A stretch of DNA of 64,000 nt. Origin: Paenibacillus cremeus. GTDB lineage: Bacteria > Bacillota > Bacilli > Paenibacillales > NBRC-103111. The translations under genes and the position numbers were made by a program. Shown piece after piece: positions 43,767 through 53,627 of this stretch; the first letter of the stretch is position 1; every line of letters begins with the position of its first letter. A model generated the notes under the pieces. It ran no database searches and was not told where the DNA came from. It was given only the letters and a program-made list of their open reading frames with translations. The stretch is taken from the NCBI RefSeq assembly GCF_007786445.1, contig NZ_VNJI01000010.1, positions 1 to 64,000 on the forward strand, read 5' to 3'.

Positions 43767-46130
43767 TTAATAACTCCACGGAACCGATTGAATGATCCGC
43801 CCAATCTCCGCCTGAACCACGCACAGCTTCTCACCCCAAGCCTCCTGCTTCTGATCATCCTGCAGCGCTTCTTCCAAGGCTACCACCGCCAAAAATAACG
43901 TTTCGGCATACAGCGTAGCGGCAACGCCTTTGAGTGAATGCACGGCCCGTTTCGCCGCTGCTGCATCCCCCTGAGCTAGCTCCGCTTCCAGTACGGATTG
44001 AAACCCGCGGTATTCCTGGCAAAATTTGCTTAATACCTTCGGTAAAATATGCGATTTACCGCCCATTTGTCGAAGCATTTTGTCCAAGTTCACACCTTGA
44101 ACCGACTGTAGGGCAAGACGTGGAATCCATTTTTCCAGCACCCGAACCAGTCGTTCCTCTTCCAGCGGCTTCGTTACGATATCGTTCATCCCGATTGAGA
44201 GGCACCGCTCCAGGTCCTGCTTCATCACATTGGCGGTTAAGGCAATGATGGGAATGTGATTGTACTCAGACTGCTCGCGTATTCGCTTCGTCGTTTCGAA
44301 TCCATCCAACACCGGCATGTGCAAATCCATAAAAATCGCATCCCACGCCTGCTCATCCATTCTGTTCAGTACTTCTGCCCCGTGCTCGACCTTGGTTACG
44401 GCATAGCCCTTGCGATGTAGAAGCCCCTCCACCACTAGCTGATTGATTTCGTTATCCTCGGCCACGATAATGTGTCCCCTGAATTCTTGTGACGGTTTGG
44501 GTTTGAGCGTGTGTACGGGCTTCGATTCGCTGCCTTCTGTAGATCTGTCCTTAAGCAGCATCTCTAAAGCTTGATATAAGCTAGAACGGCTAACGGGCTT
44601 AATGAGCGTGTAGTCAGCCATAAGCTCCGGGTTTAATGCTGCGCTGCGTTCCCGAGCATGTAATGTGGATATAAAAAGCACCTTCGTGAATCGTCGATTC
44701 ACATGCTTCAGGAGCCCTCGCGCACTGCCGGTGGCCTCCTCCAAGTCCACAATCAGAAACCGTGCCGCTTCCAATGCACTCGGTGGATCCGGAGTCTTCA
44801 TCCATTCTTCTTGGCCTTCCGCCATAAGCACCTGCATCCCAAACGATTGCAGCATACTGTAAAGGCTCTTTCGGAGCAGCGGTTGGGCGCAGACGACCAC
44901 CACGGATAGCTCCCCATCCCCGAGCAGCGCCTTTGTCTCTAATTCGACCGGTGGGAGCTCGAGCGGCAGCGAAAAATAAAATCGGCTGCCTTTCTCCACC
45001 CAGCTTTCGACGTGCAGGCGGCCTTTCATCGATTCCACTAGATGCTTGCTGATGACAAGACCTAGCCCCGAGCCGCCGTATTTTCGGCTTGTCGAAGCTT
45101 CCGCTTGTATGAACGGCGAGAACAGCTTGGCGATTTGCTCCAGCGAAATGCCGATGCCGGTATCCTCCAAGGAAAACATCACGATCGCTTCGCCCGAGCC
45201 GGCATCCTCCAGCTGGACCTGCAGCAGGACGTGTCCTTTGGACGTAAACTTAATGGCGTTATTGCAAAGGTTCAGCAGTACCTGCTCCAGCCGCAGCGGA
45301 TCTCCGATTACCGTTAAGGGCAAATCCGGATCGATATCAAAGATCACCTCCACCGGCTTACTACCGATAATAAAGCTGATCGTGTCGGCCAGTCGCTTGA
45401 ACAAGTCCTCGAGATGGAAATTCACATGCTCCAGGTTCAGCTTGCCTGCTTCAATCTTAGAGAAATCCAGCACTTCATTGATCAATCCGATAAGCGCTTG
45501 GGAGGAGGAATTGATTTTGTCCAAATAATCCTTTTGCAGCGGGGTCAGCTCTGTCTTTTGGAGCAGCTGAGACAGCCCGATAATCCCGTTTAGGGGGGTG
45601 CGGATTTCATGGCTCATTCGCGCCAAATACTGACTTTTGGCCTGATTGGCCTCATCCGCTTCTTTCCGCTTCTTCATATCCGTTATATCGTGAATGAAAG
45701 CATTGATCTGTAGGGGAACCGAACCGACATTCAGGAGAGGACAAAGCGTTGTACTAAATTCCCTGATACTGCCGTCCGGCATGGTAAGACTCAACTCAAA
45801 CTGTTGGGGCTGTCGAACTTCCTTGGTATAGGTAAGGTATTGCTCCCAGAGCTCCGGACTTTGCATGAATACTACTTCTTCGAACCGCTTTCCGTTAAAA
45901 TACTCCGGAGGGCGCTCGAACGTGCTGCACAGCTTCCGATTCACCGACGTGATGAGCCCCTCCGAATCCATACTTAGAATGAAATCTTGCGAATAATCGA
46001 TGAGCGCGCGATATCGTTCTTCGCTCGTTCGAATTCGACGAATGTCCGCTTGATGCCTGATGATGACTAGAAAGAATAGCATGCAAATGATAGTAAAATC
46101 TAAGATTACATCCTGCAGCAATGCGTTCAC
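43767..46130 (-). CDS. Hybrid sensor histidine kinase with second receiver and Hpt
   Basis: 787 residues. One N-terminal membrane segment (about 9-24) is followed by PAS (about 36-150), HisKA with H174 in RMSHEIRTPLNG, and HATPase_c (about 285-400; N box NLCNNAIKFT, G boxes DTGIG and GGSGLGL). A first receiver-like domain (about 410-530) comes next, lacking the normal acidic pocket. A complete second receiver (VAEDNEINQ, MDLHMPVLDG, ALTAN, TKP; about 552-675) and a C-terminal Hpt with HSLKG finish the protein. Phosphate would pass His-Asp-His. The start is GTG 46130; a TTG at 46121 has better GAGGTG spacing. It follows the broken chemoreceptor by 66 bases. Confidence 0.93.
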   Translation of the reverse strand: MNALLQDVILDFTIICMLFFLVIIRHQADIRRIRTSEERYRALIDYSQDFILSMDSEGLITSVNRKLCSTFERPPEYFNGKRFEEVVFMQSPELWEQYLTYTKEVRQPQQFELSLTMPDGSIREFSTTLCPLLNVGSVPLQINAFIHDITDMKKRKEADEANQAKSQYLARMSHEIRTPLNGIIGLSQLLQKTELTPLQKDYLDKINSSSQALIGLINEVLDFSKIEAGKLNLEHVNFHLEDLFKRLADTISFIIGSKPVEVIFDIDPDLPLTVIGDPLRLEQVLLNLCNNAIKFTSKGHVLLQVQLEDAGSGEAIVMFSLEDTGIGISLEQIAKLFSPFIQAEASTSRKYGGSGLGLVISKHLVESMKGRLHVESWVEKGSRFYFSLPLELPPVELETKALLGDGELSVVVVCAQPLLRKSLYSMLQSFGMQVLMAEGQEEWMKTPDPPSALEAARFLIVDLEEATGSARGLLKHVNRRFTKVLFISTLHARERSAALNPELMADYTLIKPVSRSSLYQALEMLLKDRSTEGSESKPVHTLKPKPSQEFRGHIIVAEDNEINQLVVEGLLHRKGYAVTKVEHGAEVLNRMDEQAWDAIFMDLHMPVLDGFETTKRIREQSEYNHIPIIALTANVMKQDLERCLSIGMNDIVTKPLEEERLVRVLEKWIPRLALQSVQGVNLDKMLRQMGGKSHILPKVLSKFCQEYRGFQSVLEAELAQGDAAAAKRAVHSLKGVAATLYAETLFLAVVALEEALQDDQKQEAWGEKLCVVQAEIGRIIQSVPWSY

Positions 46131-46196
46131 CTCAGTTACTAAGTTGGATTACAAGCATCCTGCGGTAGGTTATTGGGTCCACGAAAAGGAAAGCAA

Positions 46197-47612
46197 TTAC
46201 ACCTTAAAGGAAGATAGAGAAAGATTCAGCTGGTCTGCAAGCTTGGCCAGCGCTTGAGATGAGCTTGCCGATTCTTGTGCCGCTGCTGCTGACTCCTCGG
46301 TTACGGCCGCAATCGATTCAAGTGAACGCATCACATTGAGCGATTGATTGGACTCACCTGACTCTCTACGGTGATACTTTCTACTTGCTCGGCGGTTTCG
46401 TTCACCATTCGGATAATCTGAACGAAGGCCTGTCCTGTTTTATTCGATAACCCTGCCGCAGCTTCAACTGCTTTCACACTATCGCGGGTATTGTTTTGCA
46501 TGCCTTGGATAATGGATGCAATTTCCTTGGTGGCGTCCCCGCTCCGCTCCGCTAGCTTTCGTACCTCGTCGGCAACAACGGCAAAGCCCCGACCCTGCTC
46601 TCCGGCTCTAGCGGCTTCAATCGCCGCATTCAGCGCCAGCAAATTCGTTTGGTCTGCAATATCATTGATGACGCCGATAATTTCACCGATTTTGTTCGAG
46701 TCTTTCTCCAATAAGGACATTTGCTGAGACAGCTGTCCCATGCTTCGGGTCGACGCTTGAATCATGCGTTCCCCTTCTTCTGCGCCTTGATGCGTTTTCC
46801 GGGACATGTCGGCTGCCCGATCCGCACTGGCGACCACCGAATCGCTTGCCCTCCGCAAATATTGGAACATATCAGTGATATTCTGCGCTTCGCTCGCTTG
46901 AATGGCGTTCCCCCCTGCGATTTCCTCAGTGGTAGCGGAAATTTCCTCTGCGGCTGCCGCCACATTTTGCGAGGCTAGAGAAATGTCGCCGATCAAGTCT
47001 CGCAGTTTGACGATCATTTGATTGAATGCGTCGGCAAATTGGCCCAGCTCGTCCTTGGTTTTAATAACCACTAACTCTCGTAAATCCCCGTTTGCCGCTT
47101 TTTCGACAACGGACGAGATGGCGAGAATCGTACGAATGAAGTAATTGGAGAACAGTACCGCAAACGTGATCGCTAGAGTCGCTGCCGTCAAGGTAAGACC
47201 AATCGCCAGGCTCTTGCCGGTAGTGTTCGCTGCAGCAGACTTGTCTGCGTCCTTTTGCGTACCTTTGATATTGTAATCCGTCCATTTTTGCAGACTCGAC
47301 ACGGCCTTCTCATAGGCGGCTTGCTGCAGGTCGATGAGCTGCGCAGCTGACTCCACATCGCCGCTCGTCATCGCTTCCGAAATAGCCAGCGCCTGCTTGA
47401 AAAACTCGGTGGTAGTCGTTCTTACATTTTCATAGAGTCCTCTCTCTTCCTCCGAATTCAGGAGTGCCTCGTACTCTCTGAACGCGCTTCCAAACGTTTC
47501 CTGGTGGGTTTTGTAGCTGTTGATTAGTGCCGTCCTTTTCGCCGGATCCCCTGCAATGCAGGACTACCATAATAAAGCTTCCTAATAATTTAACGCGAAG
47601 TGTCACCTTCAT
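46197..47612 (-). pseudogene. Methyl-accepting chemotaxis protein, damaged at both ends
   Basis: An ATG behind GGAGGCTGTG starts [18 protein letters not shown], the first membrane helix of a chemoreceptor, then goes out of frame. The 4-helix sensor resumes in another frame as [21 protein letters not shown]. It runs through the second helix, HAMP (near 47100) and the signalling hairpin ([28 protein letters not shown]). Near 46365 the frame slips again: the original frame stops in SPINRSM. The +1 frame gives ESNQSLNVM and TEESAAAAQESASSSQAL down to a stop at 46197. About 30 sensor residues appear lost too. No full-length receptor can be made. Confidence 0.88.
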
Positions 47613-47693
47613 CACAGCCTCCATTGGAATCGATTAGTTGGTATGATTGAGATATGTAGGTCTAGAGTTGATCTATGAGCAATTGCGTGCTGG

Positions 47694-49844
47694 TTAATCG
47701 ATATTCCGTATGGACATTAATTGGGCTGCTTCTTCCCCGCACAGGGGGCGGCTAAAATAATACCCTTGCATATAGTGACAATCGTACTCTTTTAATATGC
47801 GCTGCGCTTCCTCGGTTTCTACCCCTTCCGCGATCACCTTCATCCGCATGTTCCGGGCCATGGAAATGATCGTATTCACGATCGAGGCATTGATGGGATT
47901 CGTTTCGATCCCTTTCACAAACGATTGGTCGATCTTTAGCTTATCGATTGGGAATTCCTTCAAGTAAGCTAATGAGCTGTAGCCTGTGCCGAAGTCATCC
48001 ATGGCGATTTGTAAACCGAGCTGCTTCAGCTCTTTTAACGTGGAGATCGCCCGTCCTACATCCATGGTCATGCTCTCGGTAATTTCAATTTCCAGACTGT
48101 CCTTCGTCAGGCCGCTGATCTCCAAGATGCGCACGATCGTTTCCTTCAGCTTATGATCATAAAATTGCCTCGACGATAGGTTCACCGTCACCGTCACCGG
48201 AGGAAGCCCCTGCTTCTGCCACGTTTTATTCCAGCGGCATGCTTCCCATAATACCCACTCACCGATATCCAAAATGAGATTGGTTTCCTCCGCGATCGGA
48301 ATAAATTGATTCGGAGGCACCCTGCCCAAATCTGGACTGTTCCAGCGAATCAAGCTCTCCATCCCTACAATGCGGTCCGTTCGGGTATCGACAATCGCTT
48401 GAAAAAACAGCTCGAATTCATTCCGCTCCAGCGCTTTGCGCAAGTGCTTCTCAATTTTTAACCGCTGATCCAAACGCTCGTGCAGGGCTGCCGTATAGAA
48501 ATGGAATTGGTCTCGGCCGTTCTCTTTGGCGATATCCGTTGCAAAATCAGCATATTTGACCAGAGCCTCGGGATCGGAAGCATCCTCCGGGTAGCGGCTG
48601 ATTCCCATGCTGGCCGTAATTTTCAAGTTGTGCCCTTGAATCTGAATGGGATGTCTAATTGTCTCGAGAATCGCGATGGCCATCTCGGCCACTTGCTGCG
48701 GCGTGCAATTCGGAAGCAAATAGACGAATTCGTCGCCGCCTACTCTGGCTAAGGTATGAACGCCGCGCGCTAAGCTTTTCAGCCGTCGAGCTACAATTTC
48801 CAGCAAATAACTGCCCAGTTCGTGACTTAGGGTCTCATTTAAGATCTTGAAATTGTCAAGGTTCAGGAAAAACAGCGCAAACGGCTTCCCTGCGCCGGGA
48901 GCGGTTAACTTTTTCAGCAGATCGGTCAAATAGTTGCGGTTCGGCAATCCGGTCAGCGAATCGTGACGGACCAGGAAGTCTAGGCTTTCGGCCGCTTTGC
49001 TTTGCTCTGTGATGTCAATCGTCACGCCAATGACCTCGCTCACCATCCCATCCACCTGAATCGGTCTTAAAATGGTGAAGTAGACGGCACCGCGCATATT
49101 GGTTTCATATAAGACGAACTCTTCTCCCGACCAGGCTTTGGCATAATGCTCTTCATGGTGTTCGGCTATATCCTCCGAGAAAAAATCAATCAAACTCTTG
49201 CCGAAAACCATATCCGGAACAAGCCCAAACCGTCGAAGCAATTCTCCCTCGCACATCGTATGGACAAATTCACCTTTGATTTGCTTAAATTTGACGACCA
49301 TCCCGCCTTGCTGGCGGATCGTCTTCCATAGCTCCTCTTGAGCGATGCGCAGCTGTTCTTCAATTTTCAAGCAGTAGGTCAGTGTTTCTTTTAAAACGTT
49401 GATAGTCGTGTTCTTATTCGTCACTTTGACATCCATGAGGACAGGCATACGACTTCTAGCCGCCACCTTGCATCTCAGCAAAAAATCATCCACCATGTGG
49501 GGATTTCCTTCAAATAGCCTATCCTTATGAAAAAAATCGACTGCGCCGATCTGCAGCGCTTTAAACGTCTGCTCCGAGCCCTCGGAAGTATAGCTGCTTA
49601 GCATGACGACAGGCATCGGATGATAATGAACGATATACTGCAGTGCATCAAGCCCATCCATTTCGGGCATCTCCACATCCATAATGACTAAATCCGGCTG
49701 GAGCTCGACGATGCGTTCCAAGCATTCGAACCCGTTCGTAGCCACACCGACGATATAAAAACGGTCGTCTTGTTCGAATAAGCTTGTGATAATACTTCTC
49801 ATAAGCACCGAATCATCAACGATTAAGACGCCCGTTTTATCCAT
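47694..49844 (-). CDS. Response regulator with PAS, GGDEF and EAL domains
   Basis: 716 residues. The receiver at 1-120 is intact (D10, D11, phospho-acceptor D56 in IMDVEMPEMDG, SS near 83, K107). A PAS-type sensor (about 150-290) follows, then a GGDEF domain with intact RVGGDEF (about 300-455) and an EAL domain (about 465-712). The EAL signature reads ESL (MESLIRW), but EITES, DDFGTGYSSL and KIDQSF are kept, so phosphodiesterase activity is possible. It makes or degrades cyclic-di-GMP under control of phosphorylation. The start overlaps the end of cheA by 8 bases, indicating translational coupling. Confidence 0.94.
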   Translation of the reverse strand: MDKTGVLIVDDSVLMRSIITSLFEQDDRFYIVGVATNGFECLERIVELQPDLVIMDVEMPEMDGLDALQYIVHYHPMPVVMLSSYTSEGSEQTFKALQIGAVDFFHKDRLFEGNPHMVDDFLLRCKVAARSRMPVLMDVKVTNKNTTINVLKETLTYCLKIEEQLRIAQEELWKTIRQQGGMVVKFKQIKGEFVHTMCEGELLRRFGLVPDMVFGKSLIDFFSEDIAEHHEEHYAKAWSGEEFVLYETNMRGAVYFTILRPIQVDGMVSEVIGVTIDITEQSKAAESLDFLVRHDSLTGLPNRNYLTDLLKKLTAPGAGKPFALFFLNLDNFKILNETLSHELGSYLLEIVARRLKSLARGVHTLARVGGDEFVYLLPNCTPQQVAEMAIAILETIRHPIQIQGHNLKITASMGISRYPEDASDPEALVKYADFATDIAKENGRDQFHFYTAALHERLDQRLKIEKHLRKALERNEFELFFQAIVDTRTDRIVGMESLIRWNSPDLGRVPPNQFIPIAEETNLILDIGEWVLWEACRWNKTWQKQGLPPVTVTVNLSSRQFYDHKLKETIVRILEISGLTKDSLEIEITESMTMDVGRAISTLKELKQLGLQIAMDDFGTGYSSLAYLKEFPIDKLKIDQSFVKGIETNPINASIVNTIISMARNMRMKVIAEGVETEEAQRILKEYDCHYMQGYYFSRPLCGEEAAQLMSIRNID

Positions 49845-52431
49845 AGGTCAGCATAGCCCCTTTTACTTGATCGACTTGCGGGCTGCACTGAATCGCTTGA
49901 GTAATGTCCAGCAGCATAACCAGCTGATCTCCCGATTTGTGAACGCCGCTTACCGGATGCTGACCTCCTTTGGCCGAGTACTCTGGCAGCGGATCGATCT
50001 CGTTGCTGCGGATGGTCATCACTTCGGACACCTCATCGACCATAATGCCGATCAGCTGTTCCTTCAGCTCCAGAACAATCACTCTCGATTTGGAGGCATT
50101 CACATGCTTCGGCTTGCCTAGGCATTGTCTTAAGTCGTAGAGAGGGATCAGCGTTCCGCGGAGGTTGATGCAGCCCAGCACATGCTCTTCTGCGTGAACC
50201 ATGCTGGTTATTGAAGGCACTGGTGTGATCTCTTTAATTAACTCGACCGGGATGCCGTATTGCTCCTTCTCTAGCAAAAAGGTGACCAGCTTGCTCTCAG
50301 TAGCGGCCGTTTTGGCTATCGCTTGCTTTTCCTTCACGTTCAGCCGAAGTGTACCTGCTTCCCGTATGATGCCATCGCCCAAAATGGTAGAACCAGTGAT
50401 GAACGGCACTTGGCCGACATACCCGCCCAATGATTTCAAAACAATCTCCTGGTTGCCCAGAGGCCGGTCTACCTGGAGACAAACACGCTTATCCGCAATT
50501 CCGATCATGACGACAAATTGGGAGCCGTCCTTGGACTTCTCCTCCCGACTGCCCTGATTCAGCAGCTGGTTCAACGTGATGAGCGGAACAATATCGCCTC
50601 GCACCAGACAAACGCGCCGGCCGGACACTGTCCTGAACTGATCCGCCTGCATGCGGAATATTTCGATGACATTCACCAGTGGAATCGCTAGCGATCGGCC
50701 GTTGCTTTGGACAAGCAGCGAGCGGATGATGGCCAAGGTCAGCGGGAGCTTGATCGTAAACATCGTGCCTTCGCCTGGCGTCGTGTCGATGTCGATGATG
50801 CCTCGAATTTTCTCGACATGACTTCTTACGATATCCATCCCAACCCCGCGTCCTGAAAGCTCTGTGACCTGCTCTGCCGTAGACATGCCGGAGTGGAAAA
50901 TGAGCGAGATGATTTCGCGATCTGACATTTTCTCCGCTTCCTCGGGGGATAAGAAGCCTTTCTGGATGGCCTTATTCTTAATCCTCTCAGCGGAAATACC
51001 TCGTCCGTCATCCGTAACCGTAATGATGATCGAATTTTCCTGGTGGGCGGCCTTGAGCCAAATTTGACCTTTTCGCGGCTTACCCAGACGTTCCCTTTCT
51101 TCCGGAGGCTCGATCCCATGGTCCGCCGCATTACGGAGAATATGAATCAGTGGATCACTCAGCTCTTCAATCAGCGTTCGATCGAGCTCCGTTTCCTTCC
51201 CATCGATGTAAATCTCGATCTCTTTGCCTGCCTGCTGCGACAAATCCCGCACTAGTCTTGGGATGCGGTTAAATAGCTGCTCGATTGGCAGCATCCGGAC
51301 CTTCATCATGCCGTTCTGGAGCTCGCCAACCACACGGTTCAAGTGGGTCAAAATGTCGTCCAGCAGCTCCGTCTCCGTCTCGTTCCGGAATTTCGCCCGC
51401 AGCTGCTTGCCCAGCTCCTTCAGCCGCGTTTGATCGATAATCAGCTCTCCTACCAGATCAATCAGATGCTCCAAGCGGGTTACGTCCACTCTTACCGTTT
51501 GACTCGAGGCTTGCAGCGGCTTCATCTCCGGTACGACCGCTTTGACCTCCGGCTGAGGTTCAGCTTGCTTCACGAGTACTGGGGCAGCTTCAGGCTTGAT
51601 TTCCGGCACATGGACTTGGGTGTGATACAATTGGTCCGCTGACAGATCCTCAACGATGATTTGTTTATAGAAAAACACTTGGTTCAGTTCATCGACAAAT
51701 CTTTGAATATCGTCCATGGAACCGGCAGCCAGTGTCAATTTCAAGCCTGAGCCGTACTCCTGACGCAGTTGGATATCCGTTGGCTCCGATGCGATCAGTT
51801 CACCCAGTATCCGTACTCTCTCCAGCAAAAGCATCGCTCGGGCATGCGGCATTTGCACATCGGGCTCGAGCGTTAAGTCGATTAAATGCACTTGTTTGTT
51901 TAAATTGAGCGCATCCGCTATACGAATCCGATCTTCGTGCTGGAACAGCTCCAACAAACCAGGCGCAGCCATTTCTTCTGTTTGGTCTACTGCCCCCCGC
52001 TGCTCCATCGCCGATTCGGGAATCAAAGCTTGCGTTTTCAAATCTCCAGTAAGAAAAGGCTCCAGCTCCGCGAGCATATGATCGATGGAGAATTCATCCA
52101 GATTACCTTGGAGAAACGATTCACGTTGACTCTTCAAATGATCTACGCTTTGAAACAAAACATTGATTAAGCTGGTATGTATATCAAGTCCGCCGCCCCG
52201 GAGCATATCAAAAATGCTCTCTAGCTTGTGCGTAAGCTCCTTCGTTTTCTCGAAGCCCATAGCAGCCGAAGAGCCCTTCAAAGTATGCGCAGCGCGGAAA
52301 ATGGTCTGAATCGTTTTTTCCTGTCCGCCTCCTTGCTCCAGGTCCAGCAGCATTTGGTCCAAGATTTGCAGCTGTTCACCCAGCTCATCCAAAAAAATGC
52401 CCATATATGAGCTTTGAAACGATTGCGACAT
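49837..52431 (-). CDS. cheA: Chemotaxis histidine kinase CheA with two CheW domains
   Basis: 864 residues, against about 670 for a standard CheA. The Hpt domain has H49 in AAHTLKGSSAA, followed by a P2-like linker region (about 180-290) and a P3 dimerisation domain with RLEHLIDLVGELII (near 320). The kinase domain follows (LRNAADHGIEPP, TDDGRGIS, SGRGVGMD; about 385-560). A P5 CheW domain (about 565-700) is followed by a second CheW domain (about 715-855). It phosphorylates its partner receiver. The start was set at the ATG six bases behind GGGGGG. It lies between cheW and the REC-GGDEF-EAL gene. Confidence 0.94.
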   Translation of the reverse strand: MSQSFQSSYMGIFLDELGEQLQILDQMLLDLEQGGGQEKTIQTIFRAAHTLKGSSAAMGFEKTKELTHKLESIFDMLRGGGLDIHTSLINVLFQSVDHLKSQRESFLQGNLDEFSIDHMLAELEPFLTGDLKTQALIPESAMEQRGAVDQTEEMAAPGLLELFQHEDRIRIADALNLNKQVHLIDLTLEPDVQMPHARAMLLLERVRILGELIASEPTDIQLRQEYGSGLKLTLAAGSMDDIQRFVDELNQVFFYKQIIVEDLSADQLYHTQVHVPEIKPEAAPVLVKQAEPQPEVKAVVPEMKPLQASSQTVRVDVTRLEHLIDLVGELIIDQTRLKELGKQLRAKFRNETETELLDDILTHLNRVVGELQNGMMKVRMLPIEQLFNRIPRLVRDLSQQAGKEIEIYIDGKETELDRTLIEELSDPLIHILRNAADHGIEPPEERERLGKPRKGQIWLKAAHQENSIIITVTDDGRGISAERIKNKAIQKGFLSPEEAEKMSDREIISLIFHSGMSTAEQVTELSGRGVGMDIVRSHVEKIRGIIDIDTTPGEGTMFTIKLPLTLAIIRSLLVQSNGRSLAIPLVNVIEIFRMQADQFRTVSGRRVCLVRGDIVPLITLNQLLNQGSREEKSKDGSQFVVMIGIADKRVCLQVDRPLGNQEIVLKSLGGYVGQVPFITGSTILGDGIIREAGTLRLNVKEKQAIAKTAATESKLVTFLLEKEQYGIPVELIKEITPVPSITSMVHAEEHVLGCINLRGTLIPLYDLRQCLGKPKHVNASKSRVIVLELKEQLIGIMVDEVSEVMTIRSNEIDPLPEYSAKGGQHPVSGVHKSGDQLVMLLDITQAIQCSPQVDQVKGAMLTYG

Positions 52432-52454
52432 TTTCATCCCCCCTACATCAAGAT

Positions 52455-52868
52455 TCAAAGCAGTGCGTCTACTGCGATAATGGCAACGGGCTGTTCGTTA
52501 GGTCCTGTCTGACCGATGCCGGTAATATGGCGCTGTTCGTTACTGCCGTCCGGAGTCGGTTGTGTATTATAATAGGACGCCACGCGGTATACCCTGTCCA
52601 CAATGAGCCCGACGGAATCTTCCCCTGTATTTAAAATAATAATGCGCTTCAACTGCTCGTCCGTAGCTCCCTGCATCATAATCTTTTTGCGGAAACAAAC
52701 GACCGGCACCACTTTGCCCCTTAAATTGATAACCCCTTGAATTTCTTTCTTCGTATTCGGGATCGGTGTCAGCGGCTGTAAACGGATGATCTCTTGAATT
52801 TCACGGATTGGAATGGCATAGCGTTCATCGGCTATCCCAAACTCAATATACTGGATTTGATCTTGCAT
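52455..52868 (-). CDS. cheW: Chemotaxis coupling protein CheW
   Basis: 137 residues, a single CheW domain (IEFGIADERYAIPIREIQEII, then VINLRGKVVPVVCFRKKI near 47-65). It links receptors to CheA in the array. The ATG is behind GGGGGGGCAAG and the gene ends 23 bases before cheA. As cheA already carries two CheW domains, the module has three such domains in all. Confidence 0.94.
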   Translation of the reverse strand: MQDQIQYIEFGIADERYAIPIREIQEIIRLQPLTPIPNTKKEIQGVINLRGKVVPVVCFRKKIMMQGATDEQLKRIIILNTGEDSVGLIVDRVYRVASYYNTQPTPDGSNEQRHITGIGQTGPNEQPVAIIAVDALL

Positions 52869-52895
52869 CTTGCCCCCCCGCTCCTCCTGCTCATA

Positions 52896-53297
52896 TTAGT
52901 TCTCCGTACGGATAACTGAGAATTCGATTAAGTCCACCAGCTCACTGCGGGCCCGAAATAAAAATCCGATCACCGTTTCGGTCATTTTTTCCGTGTTGGT
53001 GCAGACGCTCAAAATAATGCCATGCTTAAAATAAGTCAGAGCAATTTCATATTTGGATTGGAATTCTCTAATTAAGTCTGCGATATTCCGTTCTTTGAAG
53101 CGTTCGGGAAGGACTAAAGCATAAATTAAATTAGGGTTTCTATCTAAATAATTGGTAATTCGGAATACTTCATGATATTGATTCATCTGCCGGTCCCATC
53201 TAAAGCCCAGCGAGTAATTCAGATCTTCTTGCCAATCGGGTTCAAACTCATCGATAGATTGAGCGAATTGCTCGCGGTAAAATTGGATTAGTTCCAC
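52896..53297 (-). CDS. Unknown protein of the chemosensory operon, 133 residues
   Basis: Starts at a GTG behind AAAGAGGTGGATAT. It has no signal peptide, membrane segment or family I recognise. The sequence is mixed alpha/beta with many aromatics and acidic residues (IQFYREQFAQSIDEFEPDW, LIYALVLPERFKERN, FLFRARSELVDLIEFSVI). It is the first gene of the unit, 27 bases before cheW, so it may be an input or regulatory component of the module. Confidence 0.85.
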   Translation of the reverse strand: MELIQFYREQFAQSIDEFEPDWQEDLNYSLGFRWDRQMNQYHEVFRITNYLDRNPNLIYALVLPERFKERNIADLIREFQSKYEIALTYFKHGIILSVCTNTEKMTETVIGFLFRARSELVDLIEFSVIRTEN

Positions 53298-53627
53298 ATA
53301 TCCACCTCTTTCCTTGAAAGCCTTACTGTAACCATAATAGAAAATAAATCTGAGAAAATTTCTTTCTTTTCTTTTAGTGTTTTGTTATGCTTCCTAACAT
53401 TTGAAACATAATTTTGAGCTTCAATGTTCCATTTTTTTCTATTTTTTATATCTTCTTAGCACTAGAATAAGCATAAGCAATTAAAAACGTTTCGACATAT
53501 TTCTCTTTTTTTCGACTGTTTTCTTTGTAGACTTACATAAATCAACAAGCTATAATGAGACTAAGTTTTGTCAAATCGTTCTTTTTGTCTAGCTGCATGT
53601 TTCTGGCGGGGAGGTGGAGCAATATTT
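53298..53627. other. AT-rich divergent promoter region of the signalling island
   Basis: 330 bases between the chemosensory operon and the OmpR-type gene, clearly richer in A and T than the flanks, with long T and A runs. A TATAAT at 53551-53556 is a good -10 for the rightward gene, with a weak TAGACT 17 bases before it. Nothing else is recognisable. Confidence 0.5.
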
